Position numbers and translations under genes: made by a program. From contig NC_060027.1 in assembly GCF_021134715.1 (NCBI RefSeq), positions 4,402,001 to 4,466,000 of the forward strand: a stretch of 64,000 nt of DNA, read 5' to 3'. Below, in pieces: positions 24,301-37,900 of this stretch. The stretch is from Daphnia pulex (taxonomy: Eukaryota; Arthropoda; Branchiopoda; Diplostraca; Daphniidae). The notes below the pieces were generated by a model, which did not search any database, had not been told where the DNA came from, and saw only the letters and a program-made list of their open reading frames with translations. Numbering within the stretch: position 1 is the first letter of the stretch; each line of letters begins with the position of its first letter.

Positions 24301-25365
24301 CACTCACACTCAGGTCCGCTCAGGTCACTTCACAAAATCCACAACTCAACGACGACAAACAACTCACATCGACGAAAATTCACCCACTGAAGCAAGCCAG
24401 TTTAGTTACTCAACTGTTACGTATGTTAGTAAACAGTTTCGTCTCCCAACGACGAGTCGACGTCGACGATCGTATAAAGTAAATAGATTGAACGTACGAG
24501 AACTTCTTATTAGTCCATGGTTTCAGTCTTCAAGTTAGGTTTTTTTTTATTGTCTAATTCCCTAATTGGTATAATAAATTAATAATTATATAAGTTAAGT
24601 TAATTTCCATTTCCAACGTAAGTGTAAGCAATCCAATTGGCTGTCGCTAGATGGCTAAAATGATGTACACCAGGGTAGCGCCATGTTGTTTCTAACAGAC
24701 GCAGCCAAAATGAGTATTGAATTGAATCAATGTTTATCGTGACGCCTGAAAATGAAAAGGTATATTTCTTTTTAATTTCTCAGGGTAATCAAGGAGTAAA
24801 GGAGTCGGCACTCCATACCTAGACATGGGAACCATGCTCGGTCCGCTTGGCCGAAAAACGCCCAAAAAATTGAATGAAAAACACCCCCGTTCTCAAGGCT
24901 TTAGAGCTGAACGCCAGATCCCTCGCCATCTGGTGGGATAGCCAACAGCTCTCATAAGTCCTCAGCTCTCTTTTTCCGGTTTCTCTTAACCATGGCCGGG
25001 AATTAAGAAAATTAAAAATACATTATATTACACCTACATATCGTCATTTTATTAAGGTTTAGTTCAAATTAAAATACCTTATAGTCTAGTTTTGGTTGTG
25101 CTTAAACAGCACCACACATCTTGATTTCGAATTAAACCAAATAAACCCTCACAATAAAACTGCGTCACTGCTTGTCAACAAACCTATTATAGATCGGGTT
25201 GCTTCAATGCACTCATTTTGTTCATCTCGTCAGAAATCTTTTGATCTTTGCAAATATTTGCAATCGATAGAGCTGCTTTAAGTTCCCTATTGCCCGCCAA
25301 AAGTTCACAAAAAGTTCGTTGCAATAAAAAATTCAAAAAAAGCGCCACCACGCCATCTAGCGAGC
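24301..25365. other. Intergenic DNA
   Basis: No supported gene. Two sequences close to CGCTAGATGGC (24645-24655, and the reverse complement at 25352-25362) resemble the CTCF core motif. Confidence 0.35.
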
Positions 25366-25368
25366 CAC

Positions 25369-27140
25369 CAAAAATACAATTTTGGTTTAAAATGCTCTTG
25401 TCCTTCTGGACGAGTCTGATATGCTGTTGCTGAGACAAAAGCCTTCATCGTGCCTTCATGCTAAATTCAATGAATTTCTATTTATTAAATATATTATCTC
25501 TGTACAAGTTATAGGCTACGATCTGAAAATACATTTAGTGAAAATTTCTTTTATTTTCGTCTTAATTGTTACATGCAAATAATTACATAACAGCAGAGTC
25601 AAAGTGATCTGTTCGTATTTAAAGAAATCTGGAAAAAATTTTCAGCCTTTTCCTTTTTGAACGCAGCCCCAGCGGGAGCCCCATTTATTTCTCGTTAGTG
25701 TCCCCCATCCTATTTCCTTTTCAATCCCTCCAATTTATCATTTCTCAAAATTATGCATTCCTCTTTTCATTTGATTTCAAAAATTTCTCTTTCTCTGGGG
25801 AATCTGATTTATGAAGTCTCCAAGGAGGTGTTATGTTTTGTAACGAGGGTAAAAAAATTTGATTTCACTTGAGAAGGGCCTTTACGTTACGTGATTAGAA
25901 CAAACGTCGATGAAGGTGTCTACTTCTATCTATATTATCTCATTTACAAGATCTGATGTATACATATGTATATAACATACAGAAGAGGTATATATATTGC
26001 CGCAGTCAGCGTCAGAGCCACATAACGCGCGTAGAATAATGAGGCTACAGTAGCCTAAGTTCCGTTTTCTTGTCCGCTCACAAAATTCGATTCTTAAGTC
26101 AAATCTGAATTAGAAATAAAAGAATGATTAAAGAAATGCATATTACGTCGCAAGAACCCATAATTCAGTATTAAAGTACTCACTACTCACTTTCAGTAGC
26201 AATCACAAAATACCTTTGAGAGGAACAGCGCCATCTATCCGATGTGGATGAATATAATATAATTGGTTTTCGTGAATAGTTATATAGAACTCCATTGGGG
26301 GGTTGGAGAGCGCGTGTGTCCGGGACACGATAGGTTCCGAGTTCAAATCTCGGGATCGGTATAGATATTATGGGAGACCTTTCTGCGTGACGCATTAAAT
26401 GCAATTAATACTGTAGAGCCCTTTCAGGGACGAGATGCTAGCTAAGCCTATTCCATACCCCTTCTGTATATTATTCATCTATACGATATACTGTATATCT
26501 TACATATATACACGAGATCTTGTAAATGAGATAATATAGATGGAAGAAGCCACCTTCATTGACGGTAGTTCTAATCACGTAACGTAAAGGCCCTTCTCAA
26601 GTGAAATCAAATTTTTTACCCTCGTTACAAAACATAACATTAGCACCCCATTGGAGAATGGAGACTCTTTAAAAAAATTCCCCTCTCCCTTTTCCCTTTT
26701 TAAAGCTAAATTTTTGAAATCGAATGAAAAGATTAATGTAAAATTGAAGAAATTATAAATTGTAGGGGGGTGGAAATTAATAGGATGGGGGACACTAACG
26801 AGAAATAACTGGGGGATACGTTCAATAGGGAAAAGGCCGGAAATTTATTCTGGATATCCTTAAATACGAGCAGATTAGTGCGAGTAGTATCAGATTTCAA
26901 AATGATGACACTACTATCGATTATTTCAACTCTGACTGTTATGTAATTATTTGCATGTAACAAAGACGAAAATAAAAGAAATGTTCACTAAATGTATGTT
27001 CAGATCGTATTTTAACGTGTACAGAGATAATATATTTGATAAAAAGAAATTCATTGAATTTAGCATGAAGGCTTTTGTCTCAGCATATCAGACTCGTCCA
27101 TATAGACGAGAGTATTTTAAACCAAAATTGTATTTTACAG
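25369..27140. repeat. Large imperfect palindrome (arms about 640-670 bp)
   Basis: The left arm (about 25369-26010) recurs in reverse complement at about 26470-27140. Matching landmarks are AATACAATTTTGGTTTAAAA at the outer ends, GACAAAAGCCTTCAT, TGCAAATAATTACATAACAG, TTAGTGTCCCCCATCCTAT, and ACGAGGGTAAAAAA followed by GAAGGGCCTTTACGTTACGT. The arms differ by many substitutions and several indels. The spacer of about 460 bp contains a tRNA-like segment. No transposase frame is visible. It may be a foldback transposon or an inverted duplication. Confidence 0.8.
26297..26358 (+). tRNA. tRNA-like relic (anticodon loop reads CCG), probably a pseudogene or SINE head
   Basis: GGTTGGAGAGCGC fits a D arm. 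CGTGT-GTCCGGG-ACACG forms a perfect 5-bp anticodon stem with a 7-base loop whose middle triplet is CCG (arginine if real). CCGAG-TTCAAAT-CTCGG forms a perfect T arm with the conserved TTCAAAT loop. The variable region is 7 bases, one or two longer than usual. No paired acceptor stem can be found, so it is unlikely to be a working tRNA. The A-box-like and B-box-like sequences could still be recognised by RNA polymerase III. Confidence 0.5.
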
Positions 27141-27398
27141 AAACGAATTGAGGCGTGACTAGCAAATTAAATAAGGTCATGTTTCGTCATGGAAGCGGAG
27201 GGGGTATCCCAGCCCTCAAGAGAGCGTGATGTTATAATGAAGCTGTGGTGAAGATGATAGTCAGTGTCCAGCAGCAAGCAGTCAAGCAAACATATTCATC
27301 TCCCTCAGTTTGTCCCCTTATTTTTGTTTTCAAGGAAAATGATATATAAATGTATGAATGATTTGCCCTTCACCAATATATATATATCTCGTAGAAAA

Positions 27399-30300
27399 TT
27401 AGATACCTATAGTTTTGATCTTTCGACCCAGAATCTTGGAATTGGGCAAAATCAGTTGAGTGTTGGGCCGGACAATTTGCATTGAATGTTCTAGGATTTT
27501 GTGCTCGAACAAGGTTTGGACGGCGTCGTGCCTCAGGCGAGATTCAATAAATAAATTGAACATGGCCGTCTCAGTGAACCATTCAAGAAAATCGCGGACA
27601 CTCGAATTAGAATGGTTCCGAGTAAATACTGCTCGCTGAAAAATGGCCAGAATAAAGTTATTTTTCATTCAAATTTGACGGTCGACCAGACAAGTTGGTT
27701 ATAACTGAATTACCTCAAAGTATTTGTGGCCAGAGTCGCTACAGTGGATGTTTTGCTCGTAGTGACCGCACAGGTCGACAAACATCCGCAAAAAGCTCTC
27801 GCTGTACAAAGCATTGCGGGCAGTTTCGGCTTGTTGCGTAATGTTGACAGTCACCTCCCAGTCGGACATGAGTTTGCGGACACTACGTCGAGGCAGGATC
27901 GTCGATTCATCGCCGACGCTGTGGAGAACTTTGCCGCTATCCAAATCAACCAGCATACCCTAGACAATCGATCGAACGTTGATTTAAAATAAACCCGCGA
28001 AGTTTAAACATTATTAAATTTTTCTTTCGTACCTGATCAGGGTAGATCGATTTCCAATCTTCGACGTTTTTGGACAAGAGTCCCAAGATGAAAGGTGTGG
28101 GAGCCGATGCGATTTCCGTCATAGACTGAGGGAGGACGGGAACGATCGTGTGTTGCCACACAAATGGATACAGCATGGATTGAACAGCGTCGATGCAAAG
28201 CGATAAAGCACTGAAAAATCCAAAATCCAAATATTAAAAATGACAACTTATACACCCAATTAATTCGTATGAATTTTTACCTGAGATTCTGACTAACAAA
28301 AATGAGTTTGCGTTCGAGCAGCACTGTGCCCAGAACGTGTAGGACGACCGTTTCGTTGAGTCGTTCAAAGAGGACCCTCAGATCGATATCCTCTAGTCGT
28401 CCGTCGAGTAATCGCTGGACTTTATTGACCTTGTTCCCGTTGCCGGGAGTTTCGGCGGGAAATTCAACAAAACGTCCCGGATTGGGAAATGGTTGTTTGT
28501 GCAAACAATCGAGCAAGGCTAGACGCTGGGAGACGGACGCCCCGTGACGCGACACCATGACGTTCAACAGCTGTCGAATTTTCCGAAAACGGCGATTAAA
28601 AAATATTTATAAAATTGGTCGAGCTAATAATAAAAATCGACTGATTTAGTTCGCATTCGAGTCTCCATTTACCTTGTTGTAAAATCCGGCCGCTCGATGG
28701 CGGCTCAGCAAACAATAGGTGATGGGAATACAGGTCTGAGCTCCTTCGGGAACCACCCGGCGGCAGTAGCCGTACATTCGATCGCCTTTGGAATCGGTCA
28801 GAACGATCGTGTACGGTTCGCCGGCCGTCTGCAGCGGCGGCGGCCAATGTGTCGAATCCGGGAAGCAGAAATGTTCCATTCCAGAAGGGACGGCCAGCTA
28901 AAGAACGAGACATGATGGATCGATGTCAAAAATAGATGTCGTTTGTAGAAGGCAGCTTGGCGCACGTTACCGAGTTGGGATAGCTGGACTTGATGTACGG
29001 GGTGTGAAGATGCTGATGGCGGTCGTAAAACAGGGCCACTTCCAGGAAAGCTTCAAAGAGACCGGCTCCGGGTTCGACATTGACTTTGATGGTCAACGGT
29101 CTCGAAGCTTTCCTCAAATCGGCTACGTTGCTGGAAACCCGGCGCACGTAAATTTTTCTATCTTCCACCAGCTGACTCTTTCTGTTTCCGAGCCAAAATC
29201 AAAAATTTTAAAAACCAGTAGAATAATAATAAATGCTGACCACTTTAAGATACTATTATACCTCAAATCGTTTTCCGACTCGCAGTCGCTGTCGTCGGTG
29301 ACTCTCGAATCGTGGTGCCAACTGTGAATATCGTTGACTTCCATAATAGGGGAACACTGTTCAAAGAAAAACAATTGAAAAACGATTATTTTCATAGTCG
29401 ACTAGAGGTATTATATCTACTGGCGAACATGAAGAATATTCGGGTAATATTCACGAAAGAAATATAGCGACTTTTAGTGTCGGTCAAGAACGTAACGGGC
29501 CAAAAATCGACGGTTGCAGCTGTTAATATTCCTTTCGGGTTAACGGTGGTTGAGCAGCAGCAGCACACACACATGTCACACAAGAGAGAATCCCTCGGCC
29601 TGGATGAACGGAATTTTTGTCTTTTTCCTTTTGCTGCCCGCTGAGAGATAGCTTCGCTATTTCTGTCACTGACGTGACGTGAGTCACATATAGGATTTGC
29701 CTTTTTTCAACCCTCGGTCACCACCTTTTCACCGTTTTTTCCCCCCGTCATCTGTTTTCGTTTGATCTCCGTCCTTTTGACGCGCACGAACGAGATGGAT
29801 GAACGCCCCTAGCGGAAACGGAAGTCTCGAGAGATGGAAAAAACATTCGGTTACCAGCTACGATACTACACGTACAATTTTTTTTCCTTGTGTTAACCCA
29901 AAGTACCGAAAAAACCGACTCGAGGAAAAAAGAAAGAAAAATAGGCAAATAATCACAAGGGAGAAAAAAAGAAAAAACGTCGCCTTCTCACGGTCAGTTT
30001 GGGAATAAATATTAAAAATTCACATTGGGAACTAGTTTTACGACGACGACGACACGGCGCTTGGTAGATATTGGAAAACCATCGTCGATTGCCGTACTGC
30101 CACCACCGACCAGAGCAGATAGCCATCGTGAGAACCAAAAAAAGATCTCAAGAAAGAAACGAAATAAAAACGACGAGTCAGCTGTGGATGGCTTGGGTTG
30201 TTAAGCGACTTACTAGATTTCCACCCTCTCATTTTCTCCCTTAAGGCTCGTACACCTATCATCGCCATGCCTATTAGGCCAATGTGTTACGGCTTCTTTC

Positions 30301-31961
30301 CCCCCACTTGCCAGAGACCACCCGCAATAGCCCCAAAACATGTTTGAAGTTAAAACGCATTCTCGGCCGATCCGCGTTAATTCGTTTGGGATATAGTCAA
30401 GGACGTGTAGTCTTATTATTCCTTCACTTTTTTTCCCAGTGATTGAAACAATGAAGATTAGTACGCGACTGCCCCCCATGTGTGATGGATCGGCCCTGGA
30501 ATTTTCTTTTCTTTTTTCGCAATGGCGTCGGTATTCGTTCCAGGCTCGTGTTGTTGTTGCAACAATATCATGTTTTCTATTCTTTTTTTCCATATAATCA
30601 CACGAATTTGATTGTTGCATGTTGGCTGTTGTTTGAATCGATTGGCAAGAGAGCCGGAACAATAGAAACTGGTAGGGGCGGAATATATCTCGGCGAAAAA
30701 CGAAAAATAAATAAAAACAAGAAAAAGGTCAAGAATGTTGCCTTACCATGTAATGGAGGCCACCTTCGAGCGTGGGTTGGTCGTAGACGGGTGGTTCTTT
30801 ACGACTGTTGAATCTCTGCTGCAGTCCTGTTGTCGGCGACTGCTGCCAGGTCAACTCACTGGGACGGCGCCTCCCTCCATCGCAGCTCATCCTCCTGGTT
30901 GGCTCGTGTAATGGATGGCGACCGGCCAGCAGTAGGCTCTTACCGGCATGATGACGCGATCCGTTCCGTCCTGTTTGCAATAGAGCCGGATCGGCTATGG
31001 TCAGCATCGAGGTCGAAACTCTCGTACTGGACGTGCTGGTGGGTTGTTTCTTTAAAGGAGAGGATTTGGTCACGCCCGGACTGGGTGAGAAACTGTTCCA
31101 TTGCACAGGGTTCAACCATCGGCTTTCATGGAAGTCGAATTCCACGTCGTCCAGCGGCGATCGCCTCAGGTCTTCGACGGCTGGCAGCTCTTCCGATTCC
31201 GTCGACTTTTTCCGACCCAACAGAAACGGTTCCGTTTTGGAGCGGCTCATCGTGAAAGGCGATCCCAGGGCGATGCTCGTCGGTCGTGAAGGTTTCGCCG
31301 GATTCGCTTGCTGTTGTTGTTGTTGTTGTTGTAAGGCTTTGTTCCGCCGGACGGGACGTGTGGGGCTGCACGAATCGGAATCGCCCACTTCCTTGGGAGT
31401 TTCTTGCTGCTGTTGCTGGATGAAGGCGTCGTGCACAAATGTTCGCGGAGGCTTTTTAGGTGCTGGTCCGGTCGGAAGTGGGGCTTTAAGGGCCTCTTCT
31501 ATCAACGGATCAGCTTCGAGGTTTTGTGGCTCTGGACTGAGATTGGGTTTGGAGGTTCGATCGACTCCGGGCTTCCGTCTGAGACTCGGTTTCTTGTTGT
31601 TCTTGATGATGATGACGTTGGGGTCTTTCAGGCCTGTCCGTACCAGGGCCGGCTTCTTTAATAGAATGTTCTCCGGAATGGATTCCTTCTGGCCAGTTCG
31701 GAATGCCGGGCTTCGTTTGATGCTGGTGCGATTGTGCTGCTGGAATCCGCCACCACCGCTGCTGCCACCACCGCCAGTTGAACTGTGGTCACTTTCACTG
31801 GCGTTACTCGATCCGCTATGGTTCGAGTCGACTTCCGACGACGGTTCCGCCGGCTGCTGCTCAGCTGCACGAGTCATGGGCGGAGTTTGTCGCTGCTGGA
31901 TTTCAAATCTTTCTCGAATCGATTGCACAGTAACGCGTCGAGGTTCGCACACGTTATCCAT
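27399..31961 (-). CDS. DENND2: DENN domain-containing protein 2 (DENND2), 8 coding exons
   Basis: DENND2 proteins are guanine-nucleotide exchange factors for Rab GTPases (Rab9 and relatives in vertebrates) and act in endosomal traffic. The coding exons, on the minus strand, are 31961-30747, 29356-29262, 29181-28971, 28897-28673, 28570-28281, 28210-28033, 27959-27714 and 27635-27399. All junctions are GT-AG and keep phase, giving 898 aa. The first exon (405 codons, MDNVCEPRRV start) is disordered and rich in Ser, Pro and Gln, with polyQ runs and PKKPPR-type proline motifs. The tripartite DENN module follows: uDENN (LFEAFLEVALF, then MEHFCFPDSTHWPPP, YGYCRRVVPEG), cDENN (VLGTVLLERKLIFVSQNL, LYPFVWQHTIVPVLP, SAPTPFILGLL) and dDENN (SESFLRMFVDLCGHYE, TETAMFNLFIESR). 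The sequence fits DENND2 better than DENND1. An extra upstream exon cannot be excluded. Two exons have decayed duplicates at 22.6-24.3 kb. Confidence 0.9.
31300..31337. repeat. CAG/CAA-type microsatellite encoding polyglutamine in DENND2
   Basis: On the plus strand this is a run of GTT and GCT triplets. On the minus coding strand it gives eight or more consecutive Gln in the disordered first exon. A second, shorter Gln run lies at about 31406-31421. Confidence 0.7.
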
Positions 31962-34900
31962 TTTCCTTTTTTTTTCTCTCCCGTTTTCTCTTCCACACGT
32001 TAGTCCATCTTGGCTTCTCTGGTCAATCCTGTCGTTAAAAAAAAGAACCCAAAAATAAAATAAAAATCTCAAACTCATTAGAAAAAGGGTTGACACTGGT
32101 TTGCTGATGATGGCAACTCACTTCACAAGATCATAAAAAAACCCAAAGCAAAAGAAAAAAAGAAGAAGGAAAAATATATAAGATGGGAAAGTCGTTTTCC
32201 CAGACCGCAAAAGACTCTCAGCAATCGAATATAGCCTGCAGGGGGAGGGTTTTTTGGTGGTCGACCGTCGAAGGTGCCAAGGAGGATTTCTATTAACGCC
32301 TTCTTCTTATTTGTATGGAATCAAACGAAATCTTGCAAGGGATTTCGGGAGAAAGAAACAACATTTTTCGTGAAGAAATATATAAATCAAACGTGTTTCT
32401 TTGACGCTTTCACAACAACAACGAAGAAGATAGTAGTTAAGTAGGCGCGGTAATTATCCAGAGATTTTTCACTGTCGTAACGATTTTTGTTTCGTCCCAA
32501 AATGAATTTTTCACCTCTCCAAAGAGTCTCTCTCTCTTGTGGTTTTCGTCGGAGGAAAAGAAAAATGAGCGGGCGGTGTGACCTACTTGAACAAACACAC
32601 TGGGATAATAAAAACTGTACAAGTGGCAAAGGGCAGGTAAACAAGAATGGAAATCTGGTAATGAGTTTCTCGTCTAAAGTGACAACAGAGACAGAACGTC
32701 AGTTTCCACATTCACAGATTTTCCAATTTTGTTTCTTTTTCGCAACGAAATTTATAATCGAGTGAAAGGAAATGACAGCAGACGACGTACTACACAGCAA
32801 GATTACATATATTTCGTTCGTTTTCCTAGTGTGGCCGGCCTTCAAAAAATTGTTTGGGGTGTTTTGATTCAACAGTCGTCCATATTTGGGCAAAGGAATA
32901 AAAGCGAAAATCCCTGGAGATACCGGTTCCAGTTCACCGTGGGCGAGGAAATGAAAACTTACGGTTTTTATTATCTTGACGAAACTCCTTGACTTTTTGC
33001 ACGTACAAGGAAACACACAAAACAAACAAAAATATACACCTCCAACTCTGACGGTAGTTCCAACGCAACTGACTCTCCCTTCCCTCCTCACTAGCAACTG
33101 TCATTTTCCACCCAAGGCGAACTGGTCGCACAGTTGCCATTTTCCACCGCAAGTGGCGCTGCAACCCGACCAACTCCCTTCTACTGCTGGAACTTGCGTA
33201 ATTTGAACTCGGCAACGATCAAACAAGCGAAGAAGAAAAAAATAAAATAAAAACAACAATAGGTTAACGAAGGCGTCAGGGGGGGGGGGGGCTTCGGCTT
33301 TCCCTTTCTAAAAATAAAAAAAAATGACTTAATTTCCTTTTTTGTCTCCAAAACACCAAATTTTTATGACCGACCCCTTCTCAGGTTATTTTATTTACAC
33401 ACATGTATGTTTTTTTTGTTTGGGAGGTCTTTAATTGCGAGTACGGCTGTGTGCTTCGTGCAGCAGCAATCTCTCCACGACTTTTCACTTCATCTTTGGA
33501 AACTTTCTAAGTTTTTCACGAAGAAAAAACAAAAGCGGAACAATGGAGTAAGGGAATCTCTCATTTTGTAACGACAAAATCATGAACACGCTTGATCACC
33601 AGTCTATACAGTCAATATTTAACTTTCCAAAGCGATCTACATTACGACAAGATTTGTCCAAACTGTGTCTGGAAAAATGTGATGTCGAATTGACACTGTA
33701 GACGGCGGGAGAAATCGCAAGATAAACAAGCGAAACAACAAGGTAGTAATTGGATGCCGCCCCGACGTATACACCTATTCTATTCGTAAAAGTATAAAGT
33801 GTTGTAAATGGTCCAAGACTTAAATTCTCTTTACAAATGCAACACGATCCAGCGCTGGAAGGAGGAGGAGGATTATTCTATACTTAGTTGTGTGTGTGTG
33901 CGCTCGGCGTTCAATAGTTTTGAAGGGTTTTTCACCGTACATGGTCATATTGTTGAGTATTTCCAGCTGCTGTCGAGTCTATGTATCGTATGACAGGCCG
34001 CGCAGGAAATGCGACAGGTAATATAAAGTAGCCAGAGGTGGGATCAGAGGTTGCAACCTACGCCAAAGTAAGAACCCCTCCTCGTTTTATTTCTTGTGGC
34101 TTTTTAAATGTGAAGAAAGTAACTTTTAAATTTTTAGGCCCATCTGGTAAATATATTTTTAGATTTTCATCGCCGGTGTATTTTTCAAAGGTATAAGCTT
34201 TGGAATGAATTCCAAATTTTTAAATGAGATGTTAAAAAGAAAGGAAAAAATATTCCTAAAAGACATTGATGGAATGATGCCGCAACATTTATATACACAC
34301 ACAAGGATATGTTATGTACAATGTACGGTAGCCAGACGAAACTCGGAAGACCGTGACGAACCGGAGAGAACCTTCCCCCTCGCTCTTCCGGTTCTACACC
34401 GCGACTCGAACTCGGCAACACAACAGAGAAAAATATGTCTAGTATATATTCAAATACCGACAAGTTTTCTTTTCATTTTCTATCAACTATTTTTATTTTT
34501 TGTTCAGTGTTCACTCTCTAGTTGGACAGACTCTCTCTCTCTCTGCTTTTCGTATAAATAATGATGATGGAATCTAGTTTTTTTTCTTCTTTCGTTTCTT
34601 ATTTAATAGAATTAGGTGAAATCCACCGAAACGGAGGCTCACCCTGCAGGGTTCCCCCTCTTGCTGCTGCATTCAAGATTATTAGAGCTCTCCAGTGATA
34701 ATATCTATTGCCCGGCAGCCAAGCAGCAGCAAGTCTAATTATTATTAGAGAGGAGTCCCATGATGCAACAGTATAGGCGATTAACCCGTCCATGCTTTCT
34801 AGGATAAGTATAAAATGACTAATGAGATATATAAGAAAAAGATTTGCGGTTGCTCACATTTTATAGGGGCATGTAAAAAGAAATAAAAGAACGTTTGATG

Positions 34901-37900
34901 GATTCAACTTAGCCAGCACCAAACTTTTTATCCATTGACTAATCCATCAACAATGTCAAGGAGAAATCCGTGCCGTTCAAGTAGAAAAAGTTAAGGCCAT
35001 AAAGTCTTTTAAGAAGAAGAAAAAAAGCTTTTTGGGTGCTATAGGTACATAAGGAAAAAGGGGAAGACCTCGATAAAAAGGAATGACAAATAAGAGGGCC
35101 TGGTATATAATATAATGACTGGGGGGGAAATAACGACGACCGGCTAAACATCTGAACCGTACCACCACGGCGCGGGAATATAATAGCAACCGTAATTGTT
35201 TTCTTCTTCTTTTTCCTTTTGGTGTTGTAACATATACACAAGAGTTTAGTGTCACGAGGAAGAAGAAAAAAGATTTGCTTATTCAGCTGTTTGCCAACTA
35301 TGGGGGGGGGGGCGGAAGCGTGACCGTGAAAATGCGGCTATCGCGCGACACAATTTGCCCTTTTTTCTTTCACAATAAAAAGGAAAAAATAAAACTAACA
35401 AGACAGTGAAATTTGACCGAATTAATCGTCTACACTTTTTTTTTTCTTTGAAGACTTTGTGTTGCGCCACATTTTCCCTTACTGATGACACCAAAAATTT
35501 AAACAACAACAACACGAAAGCGGAACAAAAAAATGTAAGTCCGTTAATAGCACGGTGCATCTCGACTAGGGCCCAGTCTTCTTTTTATTTTCCAGTAATG
35601 TGAATTAAAAAGCCGCCCAACGGAGCGTAAAGAACCGGGTCATCCGCAGGCCTCGGCCATCATTTATCTTTTATTTCAGGTAGATAATATTATTTTTCCC
35701 AGCCGTTTTAAATAGGAATCGCTCTATAAAACATGGAGGCAATCGAATAATATAATATACGTACGTAGGATTGTATTTATCACCATCTGGAGAAAAAGAA
35801 GAAATAAGTCGTGTGGTCACGTAAGCGGCAGCAGCAGCACAGAATAACCGTTCGTTTTCTGTGTCTCCGGCTGGTTTTTCTAATGGCACTTATTTGATAA
35901 TGTAGGATGATTGCACAGGTAAGTTCGCATGTTGTACATACAAAGCGAGCGTTTTTGGTCAAGAAAACAAAGACCTTCGTTGGCTTGTTTTTCTCTTCGA
36001 TTGAGAAAAAAAAAGAACCGGTTATAATAATAAAACAAAAATTAAACCGCAAATGCCTTGCGTCAATATGCGCCTGGCCAACCAACGACCTTCGTCGCAT
36101 TACGTCGACCTCCGGGCGGAATAGATATATACACCAGCAGTCCATGCGGTTAACTTAATATACAATACGAAGGGAAAAAATAAGAAACAACAAACATTTG
36201 GCGTCCGATGTTGCTGATCACCGAGTCGTTCGTATTTTTTCCGCAAAGGGAAACGACAAAATTAAAAGCCGGGGAATATATAATAATCTATCGCGGTCGT
36301 CGTTAATCCAATTATTTCTCGTTTACAAACAAGGAAAGAAAAAAACACACAATTCTCGATCCGGTTTTTTTTTTTTTTGTAACATCTTTGATGGAATTAT
36401 AAATTTAGAATTTCCGATTGAGTTACCCCGACGAGCTGGGCTGCGCCGGCTGCGGTGTCGGATGTCAGACCATTCACCCATCGTGAAAATGCATCAAAGA
36501 CAATGAAAAATAAAAAAGGCAGATGGGATAGACAAAATAAGAAGAAACACGAGCCTAACATCGGCCTGGCTTCGGTAAATCACGACGAGAGAGAGATCGG
36601 ACTCTCACGACGTCACGAGACCAACACAGCACACGAGACTCTCCAACTGCTCCGGGACTGGATAGGAAATCCTGTTATCTCGAACCGAATTATTCTTGGC
36701 GGTCGCGTTTGTGAAGAGGAACTTTTTTATTTTAAATTTAAAAAAAAGAGAAAAAGAAGTAAAAGAAAAAGGGGGAAAAAATCCCACAGAGTGTTGGCGA
36801 CTAGAGTCGGCGCGGTCTTGTTGTTTCTTCTTCTTTTGGAAACAATTTCTAGTTTGGCTCTGGGCTAAATAAGCAACTCACGCCGGCTGCTGCTGCTGCT
36901 GCTCTCACTGCTGTTATATTCAAACTAAGGGGGAGATGATGCCGAATTATAATAAGCAGTTAGACCGCTGAAGGGCACACATGTTCTTAGGCTCCATTGC
37001 CGATCGTCACATTGGCAGAGATAACCAAATTATATAATGCTGTAAGGTGTATACGTATAGTGGTGGGGGTACTACTCGGTCATGTCTTTTTATCAGTTTC
37101 GGTTGTCACGAAACCTTACAATAACAATGTCCGGGAGTGAGAGAAAAAAAAATTTTTTAAGCGGAAAGAAGGTCAAGTGAGCAATGAATGGCCGACGGTG
37201 ACTTTCACCGAAACGTGGATAAGTTTATACATTTTTGTTTCGTTTTGTTTTCGTTACTCACCTGGACTAAACCGGAGCAGATGGTGAAGCAACAAAAAGA
37301 GAACGAAAACTTTGTCAGAAATCACACAATACATTATAACGAAAAGGAAAAACACACGTTTCACTCTAAGGTTCAACGATCCTGTTCCCATATTATACGA
37401 TTTCGCACTGCCACTTTCGTTTAGAGTTCAGTGGGTTTCCCGTTTGCCGATAACAAGTTGGATCAAATAACAGTTTGCTATTGTTGATAACGTGATTCTT
37501 ACCTTGATTTATTGTCGAATTGCTATAACAGTAGGCTGTATTGATTCATATAAAATCAAATATTTTGGGCGCGAGAGAAACACTTAAACTGTTCGATGCG
37601 TGTAACCGGAATCAACTGAACGGCTAGACAAAAACCCACTCGATAGTCGAAGAAACTGGTTCCCGTTACCTCCCACTCGTATACTACAACAGAAAAGGCC
37701 AAATGATGATTGGTATATTGTGGGTTGGGTCAGAGAAAAATGAACCGAAAAGAAAAACAGCCAAGGAAAAAATCAAAACTGTTGCTTTATTTGACCGATA
37801 GATGGACTGACAAGTATCGATCAGCTGTGAACGGGGATTTGTTTTTTTATTATTACCCTGCTGATCGTCTGTTGAAATAGGCAGAAACTTGAACAAGTTT

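Noticed and set aside
26183..26404. 73-codon minus frame over the tRNA-like segment
   Set aside because: It overlaps the tRNA-like fold and shows no protein similarity; such frames arise by chance from tRNA-like sequence.
27399..31961. Assignment to DENND1 (connecdenn)
   Set aside because: The DENN module is at the C-terminus after a long disordered part, as in DENND2, whereas DENND1 has it at the N-terminus.
30997..32058. 353-codon plus-strand open frame with Cys runs
   Set aside because: It lies exactly opposite the DENND2 first exon. The Cys, Leu and Pro runs are the antisense of polyQ, Ser and Gly-rich coding repeats, and there is no independent support.
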